Shown: positions 8,639-18,780, numbered from the stretch's first letter. The stretch is 64,000 bases of DNA from Pectobacterium zantedeschiae (GCF_004137795.1 NZ_NWTM01000001.1:2821760-2885759); one strand, 5' to 3'. The notes: generated by a model from the letters alone, not told the origin. Program-made: numbers and translations.

Positions 8639-8688
8639 GGGTAATATGTTTCATCATCCTTATTTCACTGATAATAGGTGGTAATACC

Positions 8689-8961
8689 ATGTCTGCAAAT
8701 CAATTAAGTGCTATTTATGCAACAAAATCAAAAGTGGCTGCTGCTATTCATATTGTAGAAAGCCATAAAGCCTCATCCAAACCCACTCACTACCATGGTG
8801 TTGGCCGAGCGCTTCTGCCAAACGCGCTAAAAAAGTGGGGTAAAAAACCGGCACCAACCATGCCTGCATACATCAAGGCATTATATCAGCACCCTTCTGC
8901 ACTTTACCTGAAAGATATTCTTAAACAGGTAAAAGCAGAGCTTGCAGCTAGCAAAAACTAA
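8689..8961 (+). CDS. small basic protein of unknown function in the NRPS/PKS cluster
   Basis: A 90-residue, Lys- and Ala-rich soluble protein lying between the free PCP gene and the PKS gene on the same strand, with 98 and 136 bp gaps. A central segment (THYHGVGRALLPNALKKWG) contains two His and is followed by KKPAPTMPAYIKALYQHPS; the last 25 residues look like an amphipathic basic helix. No signal peptide, no carrier-protein motif and no MbtH signature (MbtH has several conserved Trp; only one Trp is present here). I do not recognise the family. It could be a helper that binds a synthase, a regulator or a resistance factor; nothing in the sequence decides. The gene is flanked by hairpins on both sides. 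Confidence 0.7.
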   Translation: MSANQLSAIYATKSKVAAAIHIVESHKASSKPTHYHGVGRALLPNALKKWGKKPAPTMPAYIKALYQHPSALYLKDILKQVKAELAASKN

Positions 8962-8993
8962 ATCACGCTAATTTAGCTGTCCCTTCTATATTC

Positions 8994-9043
8994 ACGACGA
9001 AATGCGTCGTCTTCCTTCTCTGGATTTTATTCAGAGAAGGAAG
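8994..9043 (+). other. tandem hairpins before the PKS gene
   Basis: Two perfect stem-loops abut: ACGACG-aaatg-CGTCGT (8994-9010), then CTTCCTTCTCTG (9011-9022) paired with CAGAGAAGGAAG (9032-9043) around a 9-base loop. A T-tract does not follow, so they are more likely mRNA-stability or processing elements than terminators. They lie 55 bp before the PKS start. Confidence 0.6.
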
Positions 9044-9097
9044 GTTCATGCAATTTATCGTGACAGAAGGCGAATATATTCATGGTGAGGTAATTAA

Positions 9098-12000
9098 ATG
9101 AAAGAGCAAGAACAGTTCCGCGACAAGGATATTGCCATTGTAGGAATGTCAGCCCGTTTTCCCGGTGCGGAAGATACCGCGATATTTTGGCAAAATCTGT
9201 TGGACGGCGTGGAGACAATCAGCACATTCAGTGAAGAAGAACTGAGGGAGTCAGGCATTGAAGAAGAGATGATCGCCTCACCCAACTATATTCGTCGCCG
9301 GGGAATTTTAGGCAACGCACAACACTTTGACGCTAATTTTTTTGATATTACGCCCCGCGATGCCGAAATTATGGATCCACAACATCGTGTCTTTTTGGAG
9401 TGCTGCTGGCATGCCTTTGAAGATGCAGGCTACGTACCCGCTACTTACCCTGGAAAAGTGGGCATCTTCGGCGGAACGGGAACCGCCTGGCACTTGAGCA
9501 AAGTGAATGCCCATCCTGAAGTACAGAAGTATGCCAGTGGCGCATCGGTCGTCACCAACAATGATAAAGATTACGTAACGACACGGGTTTCTTACAAGCT
9601 CAACCTCAAAGGGCCGAGTGTTAACGTACAGACTGCCTGCTCAACGGCGATGGTGGCCGTCGTCATGGGCATGAATAGCCTGTTGAACGGGGAAAGCGAT
9701 CTGATCGTCGCAGGCGGTGTTTCCGTGGATACGCCAGAACGTCGGGGTTACTCCTATATGCAAGGCGGCATGGAATCCGCAGATGGCCGCTGCTATGCCT
9801 TTGACTCCCGCGCCAACGGTACGGTGTTCAGCCGTGGTGCTGGCGTGGTGCTACTGAAGCGTCTGAATGACGCCGTACGCGACGGCGACCATATTTACGC
9901 CGTGCTAAAAGGCGGCGCAGTGAATAATGACGGGAATTTGAAAGCCGGTTTTACCGCACCGAGCATCCACGGACAAATCGCCGTTGCCAAACAGGCTATC
10001 GCTAATGCAGAGCTTGATCCCGCCACAATCAATTTTGTTGAAGCTCACGGTACCGCGACGGCGCTGGGCGATCCTATTGAATTCACTTCGCTCACCCAAA
10101 CGTTTCAGGAATATACGGATAAAACCCAGTATTGCCGTCTGGGCTCGGTGAAAACTAACATCGGCCATACGGACGCGGCATCAGGCATGGCCAGCCTCAT
10201 CAAAGCCTCAATGGCACTGGAAACCGGCAAGCTGCCAGCCTCACTTCATTTCGAATCGCCGAACCCTAACATTGAGTTTGAAACCAGTCCGTTCATCATG
10301 AACACCGAACTCAGCGAGCTGGAACCGTCGGAGACGCCGCACCGTGCGCTGGTGAACTCTTTCGGCGTTGGCGGCACCAATGCCTGCGTCATTCTGGAAG
10401 CCGCTCCGCAGTTAGAAGCGGGTGATGTCCATGACGATAGCCTACTGGTTTTACCTTTCTCCGCTAAAAGTCGTACGGCGCTGGACGATATGAAACGCCG
10501 CCTGCGCGATTACCTTAGTGCACATGACGATGCTAATCTGGCGGATATCGCCTACACCCTACAGGTCGGAAGACAAAAGTTCTCACACAGCACAGCCATC
10601 ATCGGGAAAGATCGTGATTCCCTGCTGGCCAAACTGGAACAACCTTCGTTCGTGGTGAGCCAACAGGGAAAAAATCGAAAATCCGTCGTGTTTATGTTCC
10701 CAGGACAGGGCAACCAGTATGTCAACATGGCGCGTGAACTGTACGATACCTACGACGTCTTCCGCGCGAGCATGGATCAATGCTGTGAGTATCTGGAACC
10801 GATTTTGGACGTCAATCTGACGTCTATTATCTTTCAGGACAGCGACGATATCGCCGCTTCCCGCATCAATGAAACCCAATTTACCCAACCGTCCCTGTTC
10901 GTGGTGGAATACAGTCTGGCAAAACTGTGGATGTCGTGGGGCATTCAGCCGGATGTCATGATCGGCCACAGCGTAGGGGAATATGTGGCAGCCTGTCTGT
11001 CCGGCGTGTTCTCACTGGAAGATGCGCTGAAAGCCGTGGCGCTGCGGGGCAAAATGGTACAGGCATTACCCGCAGGAGATATGCTCGCTGTTCTGCTTGA
11101 TGAAGAAAGTCTGAGGGCAAAACTGCACGGTAGCAAACTGGAAATTGCGGCGGTGAACTACCCGGGATTATGCGTCATCGCCGGTGCTTCAAACGATATC
11201 GCGCGTTTCCAACAGCAGTTGGAAGACAGTAATATCTTCTGCAAACATCTGGATACCTCACACGCCTTCCACTCACACATGATGGAACCGATGCTGCCCG
11301 CCTTCAAAAAGGTCATCGACAGCATCAAGCTCCATGCGCCGCAGATCCCATTTGTCTCTACCGTTAACGGCGCATGGGTCACTGAAGAACTGGCGAAAAA
11401 CAGCGACTACTGGGTACGTCACGTACGCAATCCGGTGCTGTTCTCTCATGCCTTCAAAACGCTGATGGATGAAGAACATCACGACTTCGTGTTCCTTGAA
11501 GTCGGGCCGGGGCGCTCACTGGAATCATCCGCCAAGCAGCATTTCAGCGCGGAAGACGGCGCCTTAATTTATGCCTCACTACCCACGGCAAAAGACGTTG
11601 CCTTATCCGGCGAGCATCTCCTCTCAACACTCGGCGCTCTTTGGGCTAGCGGCGTAGACGTTCCCTGGCATCTGCATCATCCAGAGCAGCACCGTCGCCG
11701 CATCCCGCTGCCGGGCTACCCTTTCGAACGCAAACGCTTCGCCCTGCCAGCCTTGTCGTCAGCCAGTAATGACGCGCAGAGTGAACTATCTGTTAAGGCT
11801 AAAAAGCGGAAACAGGCCGATATCGGTGACTGGTTCTATATGCCAACCTGGAAAAAAACGATCCCGGCAAAATACATGACGGGCAAACGTGTTGAAGCCG
11901 AGAACACCTGCTGGCTGATCCTGACCGATCCACAGGGCATCGCGGAACGCGCGAAGCAAATACTGGAAAAAGAGGGGCATAACGTCTTTTTCGTCACCCC

Positions 12001-14599
12001 AGGGGCACAGTATCAGGAATCGCCTTCCGAAGGTCGGTATACCCTCAACGCCTCCTCGCGCGCCGATTATGTCCGATTACTGAAAAGCCTGACGGAACAA
12101 GGGCTACGCCCATCGCGTATCCTGTATTTATGGAACCTGATGGCGGAAGAACAGGTACTACCGCTGAAGCACACCTATCTCTCCTCACCGCTGAATACGT
12201 TCTACCCAGCCCTCTATCTTCAGCAGGCACTGGTGAACGAGAATTTGCTGGACGATCTGCATGTGATCTTCGCCACCAGCAACACGTTCAGTGTAATGGG
12301 TGAGTACGTTGCTTCACCGGAAAATGCGCTGCTGGTAGGGCCCTCTCGTGTGTTCTATCACGAATATCCCGAAGTACAGTGCCATCTGGTGGATCTCGAT
12401 CTCAAACAAAACGCCGAACAACTTGATGAACTTGCCCACAGTCTGATTGCGGAAAGCCAAATCACAACACACGGCAATCTGGTGGCTTACCGCGGAAATC
12501 AGCGCTGGGAAGAAAGTTATCAGGCCGTGTATTTGGAAGATGACGCGATAGGCGAGCCTGCTGAGATAAAAAATGACGGCGTTTACCTCATTACTGGTGG
12601 TCTTGGCGGTCTGGGAATACTGGTCGCCAATCATCTGTGTGAAACAAGCCATGCAACGATAATTCTGACTTATCGTTCCGCTCTACCGCCGCGTGAGGAA
12701 TGGCATAATTGGATCCAGCAGCACTCTGTCGATGATCCTACCAGTGAAAAGCTGGCAAGCATTTTACGTCTGGAAGCCCATGGCAACCCGGTGCATTTAG
12801 CACAGGTGGATGTCTGTGACTATCAGGGAATGAGCACCATGCTATCCGCATTCCCACAGATCGATGGAGTATTCCATACCGCAGGCGTGCCCGGCGGTGG
12901 CATCATTCCTCTGAAAAGCGATGCCGATTGCGCCAGCGTGCTTGATCCTAAGGTCGCAGGTTCGCTCATTCTGGATGAGCTTCTGCAAGACAAGCAGCCT
13001 GACTTCTTTATTCTTTTCTCCTCCATTACCGCCATTGTGGGTGATGAAGCCCGCATTGACTACTGCTCTGGCAACGCATTTATGGATGCTTTTGCCCATT
13101 ATCGCAACCAGCATCGGCGCGGACGTTCAGTATCGATAAATTGGGGACAATGGGGCGATGTTGGCATGGCGGCCCGTTGGAACAAACAGTTAGAAGAGAA
13201 GAAAAACAACAAAGCGCCTGTCGCTGAGGTAGTCACAGGGGATTTACTCACGCTCGTTGAACGTGAAAATATGCGGGAAAGCTATCAGGTCAATCTCACC
13301 GTAAACGACTGGGTTATCGATGAGCATCGCCTTTCTCAGCAGCCCTCACTGGTGGGAACGACGATCTTATCGCTGCTACATGAGTTCATGACATGCTTCA
13401 AGCCTCAGGAAAATCTGCAGGTCAAAAACCTGATGATGACCAAACCAATTATCTATACCGATGCCTGGCCTCGGTTTATGAGACTGTTCGTCACGCAGGA
13501 TGGAAAAGGCTATCAATTTAGCCTCAAGAGCCGGGGTCTACTTGAACTGACATGGCAAGAGCATGCATTAGGGGCAATAGGTCACAGCGTTCAGGTGTCT
13601 CACATCGTGCCGTCATCGCTCGATGCCATCAAACAGCGCTGCACGACCAAACTCCCCTATTCGCCTTTTGTTACCGAGTTGGGAAATGCCAGTACTGGCG
13701 GTAATTTCCTCTCTTTCAGTCAACGCTGGAATAATCATAGTGAGATCTTCCAGGGGGATAACGAGTGGCTGATACACAAAGTGTTGGGGAACGAATATCA
13801 GCACGATTTGACGCGTTATCCGTACCATCCTGCGATCATCGACTCAACAGCGATATCCTGCATTATCCTGATTACCACGAATAATTACTTACCGATTAGC
13901 TATGGGAAACTCGTCTTCCTGTCTCCATTGGAAAAAGAGTGCTACGCCCACGTCAAACTCAAACAGGCATATCAGCCGCAAGACAATTCCATCGTCATGG
14001 ATATTACTTTCCTTTCGTCGACAGGTACTCCACTGTTGATACTGGAAAACTATACGCTGCTGAAAATTACGTCAGACAATCAGGTTGTTACCGCAGAGAA
14101 GGTGTCAACGTCGGTCCCCGCAGCGGTCAAAGTCAATCTGGCAGATAAAGACATTATGTTGCCTGAAGGGATTGACGCCATGAAGCGCCAGTTTGCTCAC
14201 CTGGAATTTGAGCAAATCGTGATCGTCACCAGCGATCTGGAACAGCTCATTTATGAGACGATTCCAGAACAGGAAACACCTGAGTCTATCTTGCAGGATA
14301 ATGAAGCGACGGAAGGATATTCCAGACCTGCGCTCTCTGTCGATTATGTCGCGCCAGAAAACGACATTGAAAAGGAAATTATCAAAGTCTGGCAGTCCAT
14401 TCTGGGGATCTCAGGTATCGGTGTTAACGATAGCTTTACTGAGCTGGGCGGAAACTCGCTGCTGGCAGTGCAGGTCGTTTCTACGGTTTCGGGCATCTTT
14501 GAAATCGATATCCGCGTTGATCTATTTTACCAGAACCAGACAGTGAAAGGGTTAGCCATGCTGATTCTCACTGAACTGGAATCCTTACTTCAAGACTAA
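9098..14599 (+). CDS. type I polyketide synthase, KS-AT-KR-DH-ACP
   Basis: An 1833-residue single-module PKS. Ketosynthase, residues 10-435: Cys181 in TACSTA, His317 in EAHGTAT, His357 in KTNIGH. Acyltransferase, 530-830: GHSVGE (Ser625), and HAFH at 722-725, the usual sign of malonyl-CoA selection. A ketoreductase with its structural half spans 910-1365: nucleotide motif TGGLGGLG, then FSS (1307-1309), Tyr1322, Asn1326. A dehydratase-like double hotdog, about 1400-1660, has His1410 (DEHRLSQQPS, a degenerate HxxxGxxxxP) and HPAIID (Asp1582). An ACP ends the protein (ELGGNSL, Ser near 1787). The DH lies after the KR, not before it as in most modules. Expected product of the step is a chain extended by two carbons and reduced to a beta-hydroxy or alpha,beta-unsaturated acyl group. 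GAGG upstream supports the start. Confidence 0.94.
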   Translation: MKEQEQFRDKDIAIVGMSARFPGAEDTAIFWQNLLDGVETISTFSEEELRESGIEEEMIASPNYIRRRGILGNAQHFDANFFDITPRDAEIMDPQHRVFLECCWHAFEDAGYVPATYPGKVGIFGGTGTAWHLSKVNAHPEVQKYASGASVVTNNDKDYVTTRVSYKLNLKGPSVNVQTACSTAMVAVVMGMNSLLNGESDLIVAGGVSVDTPERRGYSYMQGGMESADGRCYAFDSRANGTVFSRGAGVVLLKRLNDAVRDGDHIYAVLKGGAVNNDGNLKAGFTAPSIHGQIAVAKQAIANAELDPATINFVEAHGTATALGDPIEFTSLTQTFQEYTDKTQYCRLGSVKTNIGHTDAASGMASLIKASMALETGKLPASLHFESPNPNIEFETSPFIMNTELSELEPSETPHRALVNSFGVGGTNACVILEAAPQLEAGDVHDDSLLVLPFSAKSRTALDDMKRRLRDYLSAHDDANLADIAYTLQVGRQKFSHSTAIIGKDRDSLLAKLEQPSFVVSQQGKNRKSVVFMFPGQGNQYVNMARELYDTYDVFRASMDQCCEYLEPILDVNLTSIIFQDSDDIAASRINETQFTQPSLFVVEYSLAKLWMSWGIQPDVMIGHSVGEYVAACLSGVFSLEDALKAVALRGKMVQALPAGDMLAVLLDEESLRAKLHGSKLEIAAVNYPGLCVIAGASNDIARFQQQLEDSNIFCKHLDTSHAFHSHMMEPMLPAFKKVIDSIKLHAPQIPFVSTVNGAWVTEELAKNSDYWVRHVRNPVLFSHAFKTLMDEEHHDFVFLEVGPGRSLESSAKQHFSAEDGALIYASLPTAKDVALSGEHLLSTLGALWASGVDVPWHLHHPEQHRRRIPLPGYPFERKRFALPALSSASNDAQSELSVKAKKRKQADIGDWFYMPTWKKTIPAKYMTGKRVEAENTCWLILTDPQGIAERAKQILEKEGHNVFFVTPGAQYQESPSEGRYTLNASSRADYVRLLKSLTEQGLRPSRILYLWNLMAEEQVLPLKHTYLSSPLNTFYPALYLQQALVNENLLDDLHVIFATSNTFSVMGEYVASPENALLVGPSRVFYHEYPEVQCHLVDLDLKQNAEQLDELAHSLIAESQITTHGNLVAYRGNQRWEESYQAVYLEDDAIGEPAEIKNDGVYLITGGLGGLGILVANHLCETSHATIILTYRSALPPREEWHNWIQQHSVDDPTSEKLASILRLEAHGNPVHLAQVDVCDYQGMSTMLSAFPQIDGVFHTAGVPGGGIIPLKSDADCASVLDPKVAGSLILDELLQDKQPDFFILFSSITAIVGDEARIDYCSGNAFMDAFAHYRNQHRRGRSVSINWGQWGDVGMAARWNKQLEEKKNNKAPVAEVVTGDLLTLVERENMRESYQVNLTVNDWVIDEHRLSQQPSLVGTTILSLLHEFMTCFKPQENLQVKNLMMTKPIIYTDAWPRFMRLFVTQDGKGYQFSLKSRGLLELTWQEHALGAIGHSVQVSHIVPSSLDAIKQRCTTKLPYSPFVTELGNASTGGNFLSFSQRWNNHSEIFQGDNEWLIHKVLGNEYQHDLTRYPYHPAIIDSTAISCIILITTNNYLPISYGKLVFLSPLEKECYAHVKLKQAYQPQDNSIVMDITFLSSTGTPLLILENYTLLKITSDNQVVTAEKVSTSVPAAVKVNLADKDIMLPEGIDAMKRQFAHLEFEQIVIVTSDLEQLIYETIPEQETPESILQDNEATEGYSRPALSVDYVAPENDIEKEIIKVWQSILGISGIGVNDSFTELGGNSLLAVQVVSTVSGIFEIDIRVDLFYQNQTVKGLAMLILTELESLLQD

Positions 14600-14603
14600 A
14601 CAC

Positions 14604-14639
14604 ACGAAGACCTTCTACAGTCATGTAGAAGGTCTTCGT
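14604..14639 (+). other. 16 bp perfect hairpin between PKS and NRPS genes
   Basis: A 16 bp stem (14604-14619 with 14624-14639, core GAAGACCTTCTACA) closes on a 4-base loop, right after the PKS stop and 39 bp before the next ATG. No T-run follows. It could stabilise the upstream message or partly attenuate the downstream gene. Confidence 0.65.
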
Positions 14640-14677
14640 CATTGTGAAAACAGAAAGTCACAACACGAGACTCGACA

Positions 14678-17600
14678 ATGACACAGAATCCTACCGGAAA
14701 ACTCACTTCACTTAGCATTGATGAACTTAAAAAGTTGGCAAAAGAAAAAAAGAAAGCGGGTGGTACGCAAGCAGGTAAAACTATTTCCCCACAGACTTCG
14801 CCAGGCAGAGTGCATTTCCCCATGACCAGTGCTCAGAAGAGTATTTGGATGCTTTCTCAGTATCTCGACAATAATCAGGTCTATAATAATCCCTATGTTC
14901 TCGCGAGTAGAATTGAACATGAAATGGAGCCGCATCGCATCCAGCAAACACTTAACTATATAATGAAGCAACATGACATTCTACGAACGACATTCCGTTT
15001 GGTCGACAATGAAGTATGCCAATGTATTGCTGAAGAAATGTCCTTTCCTTTTCATTTTGACGATATCTCCACATTCAGCGAAGAAGATATTGAGAAATAC
15101 ATCTCGAATATGTCAAAAGAACAAGGGAAGATTATTTTTGATCTGGAAAATGGTCCTTTAGTCTATCTCCATATGGTCAAAACACGCCAGTACGACTATG
15201 TCTTATTTCTAACATTTCACCACATTATTTCCGATGGATGGACGCTAAATCTGTTCATCAAAATGTTAATAGAGAACTACTTCCGCCTGTTGCAGGGAGA
15301 TACACTGCACATCGAAAAAACGCTCCAGTTTTCCGATTACGCCCTGGCAGAAAATCGATGGTATTCCCAAGGTGAATACCAGACCGGGCTTGCCTATTGG
15401 GCTAAGAAGCTGGATGGCATATCAGGGCAACTAGATTTGGCAACAGACTACCCTCGCCCTGCCAAAATGAGCACCACTGGCGGGATCGTCATTGATTATT
15501 TTGACGAAGCTTTCTGTCAGCGCTTAAAAGATTGTGCAACACAGCATCGGGCAACACAATTTCATATCATTCTCACGGCCTATAAAATCCTGCTACATAA
15601 ATACAGCGGACAGCAGGAAATTATCATTGGCGTCCCTTTTGCTAATCGAAATTTACCAACCACGCAAAATATGATGGGGTTATTTATGAACACCCTACCA
15701 TTACGCTTTGATATTATTTCCGACACTAGCATTACCAATCTCATTGATGTTGCTCGCCTCGAATGTGAAGAAACCATGAAGTATCAGGATGTGCCATTCA
15801 ATTATATTCTGGATGAAATCACCTATACTCGTAACCCCCAAATAAACCCCATATTTCAGGCAATATTGACGTATCAGGTATTCCCTCATTTTCACAATCG
15901 AAACAGCGGAATAAAATATAAACCGCTAAAAGTCGATTATGGCAGTGCCAAAGTAGACCTGAATTTATGGATAGAAGAAGATAGAGATAATGGCGGTTTG
16001 CTGTTTACCATGAACTACAGTAATGCATTATTCTCCGGAGCCACCGTCGAGCGCATGCTAAGCAATCTGCGTACTATCATCGAAACAATAATTACCCAAC
16101 CGCAGCTAGCCGTTCGAGATATCTCACTGTTAAGCGACGAAGAACGCCGTGCGGCAATCGCACAATGCCACCCGACCGCTGACACCCCACCATCAGCCAT
16201 TCATACGCAGTTTGAAGAACAAGTACGGCAAAGACCTGATGCCATCGCGGTTCGCTGTGAAGGGCGTTCATTCACCTATGCCCAGCTCAACGAACGGGCA
16301 AACCAGCTGGCTCATCAACTACAGCAAGACGGGCTCGCGCACGGTGAACGTGTCGCGCTCTTTATGCCTAAAAGCGAGTATTACGTCGTTGCGATTCTGG
16401 CTGTGTTAAAAGCAGGCGGATGCTATGTACCAATCGATATGGATCTTCCCACACAGCAGGTTGAATTCATATTGCAAAACGCTGACGCCCGTTGCGTCAT
16501 CATTGATGAACAGACGCCCGGAGAAATGCTCCCCAGCATCTACGTAAGACAAAATCGCAACGTGATGCCGGTAAGCAATCCATCGCAGCCACAAACAGTT
16601 ACGGATGGCCCTGCCTACATCATTTATACCTCGGGCAGTACCGGCAAACCTAAGGGCGTTCAGGTCAAACACTCACAGCTAAGCCACTACTGTCAGGCCA
16701 TTCGTCCAGTGCTCAACCTGCCGCCCAATGCCCACTACGGCATGTTCTCATCCTTCACAACCGATTTGGCACACACGGTATTATTTCCCGCGCTAATCCA
16801 TCAAGGCCAGCTAGATGTGATCAGCACGGAATTGCTCCGCTCACCACAGGAACTATTTGCTTATCTGACGCACTACCCCGTAGATTGCATAAAGATCACT
16901 CCGTCCCATTTAGCGACGTTACTGACCTCACCGCAGGCAGAAGCATTATTACCTCGGCAGTTGCTGGTTATCGGCGGAGAACGCGTTCCTCTGTCACTCA
17001 TCAAGCGCATACGTGAGTTCCAAACGTCTTGCCGTATTCTCAATCATTATGGCCCAACTGAGTGTACCGTCGGCGTCACAACCTATCCGGTACCGAACGA
17101 CCTTAGCACTCTTTCAGGTGACTACCTGCCCATCGGTAAGCCCCTGTCCGATAGCCATGTCCTGCTGCTCGATCCTTATCACCAGTTAGTCCCTGCCGGG
17201 TTACCGGGCGAAATTTATCTGGGTGGTTCACATGTGGCAGAAGGATACATCGGCCTGCCGGAGCAAAATCAGGCACGCTTTATCCCCCATCCTTACCTTG
17301 AGGGCGAGCGGCTTTATCGCAGCGGTGACAAAGGCCGCTTCTTGCCTGATGGCAACCTGGAATTTATGGGGCGTTTGGATCGTCAGGTTAAAGTGCGCGG
17401 CTACCGTGTTGAATTGACAGAAATCGAACAGGCATTACAACAGGTCGCTAATGCGACTCACGTTGCCATTAAACAAAACACGCTGCCCCATGGCGAAGCC
17501 GTCTTAACCGCCTATGTATGCGGTATTACCGAACCCCATCAGGCCGCAGTAAAGGCAGCACTACAAAAGAAATTGCCGGACTATATGCATCCCGAACGCT

Positions 17601-18754
17601 GGGTGTGGCTAGAAGCGATGCCATTAACTGCCAGCGGTAAGATAAACTATGCCGCGTTACCCCTACCCTCAGCGGAAAAACGGATATCGCTTCATACCCC
17701 GGAAAATCAGTGCGAACACGACCTGCACGAGATTTATCGCGATATCTTACAAAACGATACCATTGATACGCAGGAGAGCTTTTTCACGCTTGGCGGAAAC
17801 TCTCTCAGCGCATTAAAACTCATCCTGAGCGTTAATCAGCACTTCGGAACCTCTCTGTCTTTGGGGCTACTGTTCGAAAACAGCAGCATTGCTCAGTTGG
17901 CACGCGCGATTGAAGAAAAAGGAACCCAGACTCAAGTTGCAAGGGTAACAATCAATCGTGGCCAGCCTGAAGATAATCCCACCTTGCTTCTGATCCACCC
18001 TGCGGGGGGGAATGTCCTGTGCTATTCCGCACTGGCGCGTGAGTTGGGCGAGAGCTATCCGGTCTACGGTATTCAGGTGCCCGATTTCAGCGTTAACCAG
18101 CCTTATAACGCCGATATCAAAGCGCTTGCCGCTTTTTATCTGTCACAAGCCGGTGACGTTATTCATCACTCTCGTCTGGTTCTGGGAGGGTGGTCTCTCG
18201 GTGCGACCATCGCTTTTGAAATGGCACAGCAACTCGCGGAAAAAGGTATAACCCCCACCGTGTTAGTACTGGATCAGCCTGCGCCAGAGATCAATATCGA
18301 CGACTCGGCAAACATGAATGAGGCTGAACGTCTGGCGTTTTTTGCACATAAAGTGGCCTTATTTACCGGTGCATCTTTCAATCTTTCAGAACAGTCGCTT
18401 TCAAACATGAGTGATGAGCAGCGCACAGCGCGTTTTCTGGAAGAGTTTAAGCGCGTGGGGCTGGTGCCTGATGAGATTGGACCGCAAGAATTTCAAGATT
18501 TTCTCAAAATTTTACAATCACATATTTACGCAGCGGAGACCTACCGCAGCGCACCTTACCCTGGGGACTTACTGGTCGTTGAAGCAGAAGATATTTTACC
18601 GGGTCGTACCCGCCTGCCCGAATCAGGGTTAGGGTGGCATCGTCTGACGGAAGGATATCTGACTGTACTAACAGCTTCTGGCGATCATATCTCCATGATG
18701 AATACACCGCATATTTCGCGCATAGCAGAGAAGTTAAAGCACGTATTGCGGTAA
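14678..18754 (+). CDS. terminal NRPS module, C-A-PCP-TE
   Basis: A 1358-residue synthetase. Residues 8-30 form a short charged helix (LSIDELKKLAKEKKK), a possible docking element. Condensation domain, about 45-480, with canonical HHIISDG (His181, His182, Asp186). Adenylation domain, 505-1005 (YTSGSTGKPKG; NHYGPTECT). Carrier domain with LGGNSL (Ser1042). Thioesterase, about 1105-1350, with GGWSLGA (Ser1173) and His1337 in GDHISMM. The thioesterase marks the end of the line. In the pocket the usual Asp235 position is shifted (SFTTDLAH), resembling domains where Asp sits at 236, as in beta-alanine-type pockets; my by-eye reading is TDHKVGHVGK, so a non-alpha amino acid is possible. The module would condense the PKS product with its own substrate and release it by hydrolysis or cyclisation. 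Confidence 0.94.
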   Translation: MTQNPTGKLTSLSIDELKKLAKEKKKAGGTQAGKTISPQTSPGRVHFPMTSAQKSIWMLSQYLDNNQVYNNPYVLASRIEHEMEPHRIQQTLNYIMKQHDILRTTFRLVDNEVCQCIAEEMSFPFHFDDISTFSEEDIEKYISNMSKEQGKIIFDLENGPLVYLHMVKTRQYDYVLFLTFHHIISDGWTLNLFIKMLIENYFRLLQGDTLHIEKTLQFSDYALAENRWYSQGEYQTGLAYWAKKLDGISGQLDLATDYPRPAKMSTTGGIVIDYFDEAFCQRLKDCATQHRATQFHIILTAYKILLHKYSGQQEIIIGVPFANRNLPTTQNMMGLFMNTLPLRFDIISDTSITNLIDVARLECEETMKYQDVPFNYILDEITYTRNPQINPIFQAILTYQVFPHFHNRNSGIKYKPLKVDYGSAKVDLNLWIEEDRDNGGLLFTMNYSNALFSGATVERMLSNLRTIIETIITQPQLAVRDISLLSDEERRAAIAQCHPTADTPPSAIHTQFEEQVRQRPDAIAVRCEGRSFTYAQLNERANQLAHQLQQDGLAHGERVALFMPKSEYYVVAILAVLKAGGCYVPIDMDLPTQQVEFILQNADARCVIIDEQTPGEMLPSIYVRQNRNVMPVSNPSQPQTVTDGPAYIIYTSGSTGKPKGVQVKHSQLSHYCQAIRPVLNLPPNAHYGMFSSFTTDLAHTVLFPALIHQGQLDVISTELLRSPQELFAYLTHYPVDCIKITPSHLATLLTSPQAEALLPRQLLVIGGERVPLSLIKRIREFQTSCRILNHYGPTECTVGVTTYPVPNDLSTLSGDYLPIGKPLSDSHVLLLDPYHQLVPAGLPGEIYLGGSHVAEGYIGLPEQNQARFIPHPYLEGERLYRSGDKGRFLPDGNLEFMGRLDRQVKVRGYRVELTEIEQALQQVANATHVAIKQNTLPHGEAVLTAYVCGITEPHQAAVKAALQKKLPDYMHPERWVWLEAMPLTASGKINYAALPLPSAEKRISLHTPENQCEHDLHEIYRDILQNDTIDTQESFFTLGGNSLSALKLILSVNQHFGTSLSLGLLFENSSIAQLARAIEEKGTQTQVARVTINRGQPEDNPTLLLIHPAGGNVLCYSALARELGESYPVYGIQVPDFSVNQPYNADIKALAAFYLSQAGDVIHHSRLVLGGWSLGATIAFEMAQQLAEKGITPTVLVLDQPAPEINIDDSANMNEAERLAFFAHKVALFTGASFNLSEQSLSNMSDEQRTARFLEEFKRVGLVPDEIGPQEFQDFLKILQSHIYAAETYRSAPYPGDLLVVEAEDILPGRTRLPESGLGWHRLTEGYLTVLTASGDHISMMNTPHISRIAEKLKHVLR

Positions 18755-18759
18755 CACAT

Positions 18760-18780
18760 CCGCCAAATATCTAACGGCGG
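18760..18780 (+). other. intercistronic hairpin after the terminal NRPS
   Basis: CCGCC (18760-18764) pairs with GGCGG (18776-18780), followed by CTTTAT. A weak stem that could be a leaky terminator or spacer before the membrane protein gene. Confidence 0.35.

Noticed and set aside
8689..8961. MbtH-like helper protein
   Set aside because: The length is near, but the conserved Trp residues and the MbtH core are absent.
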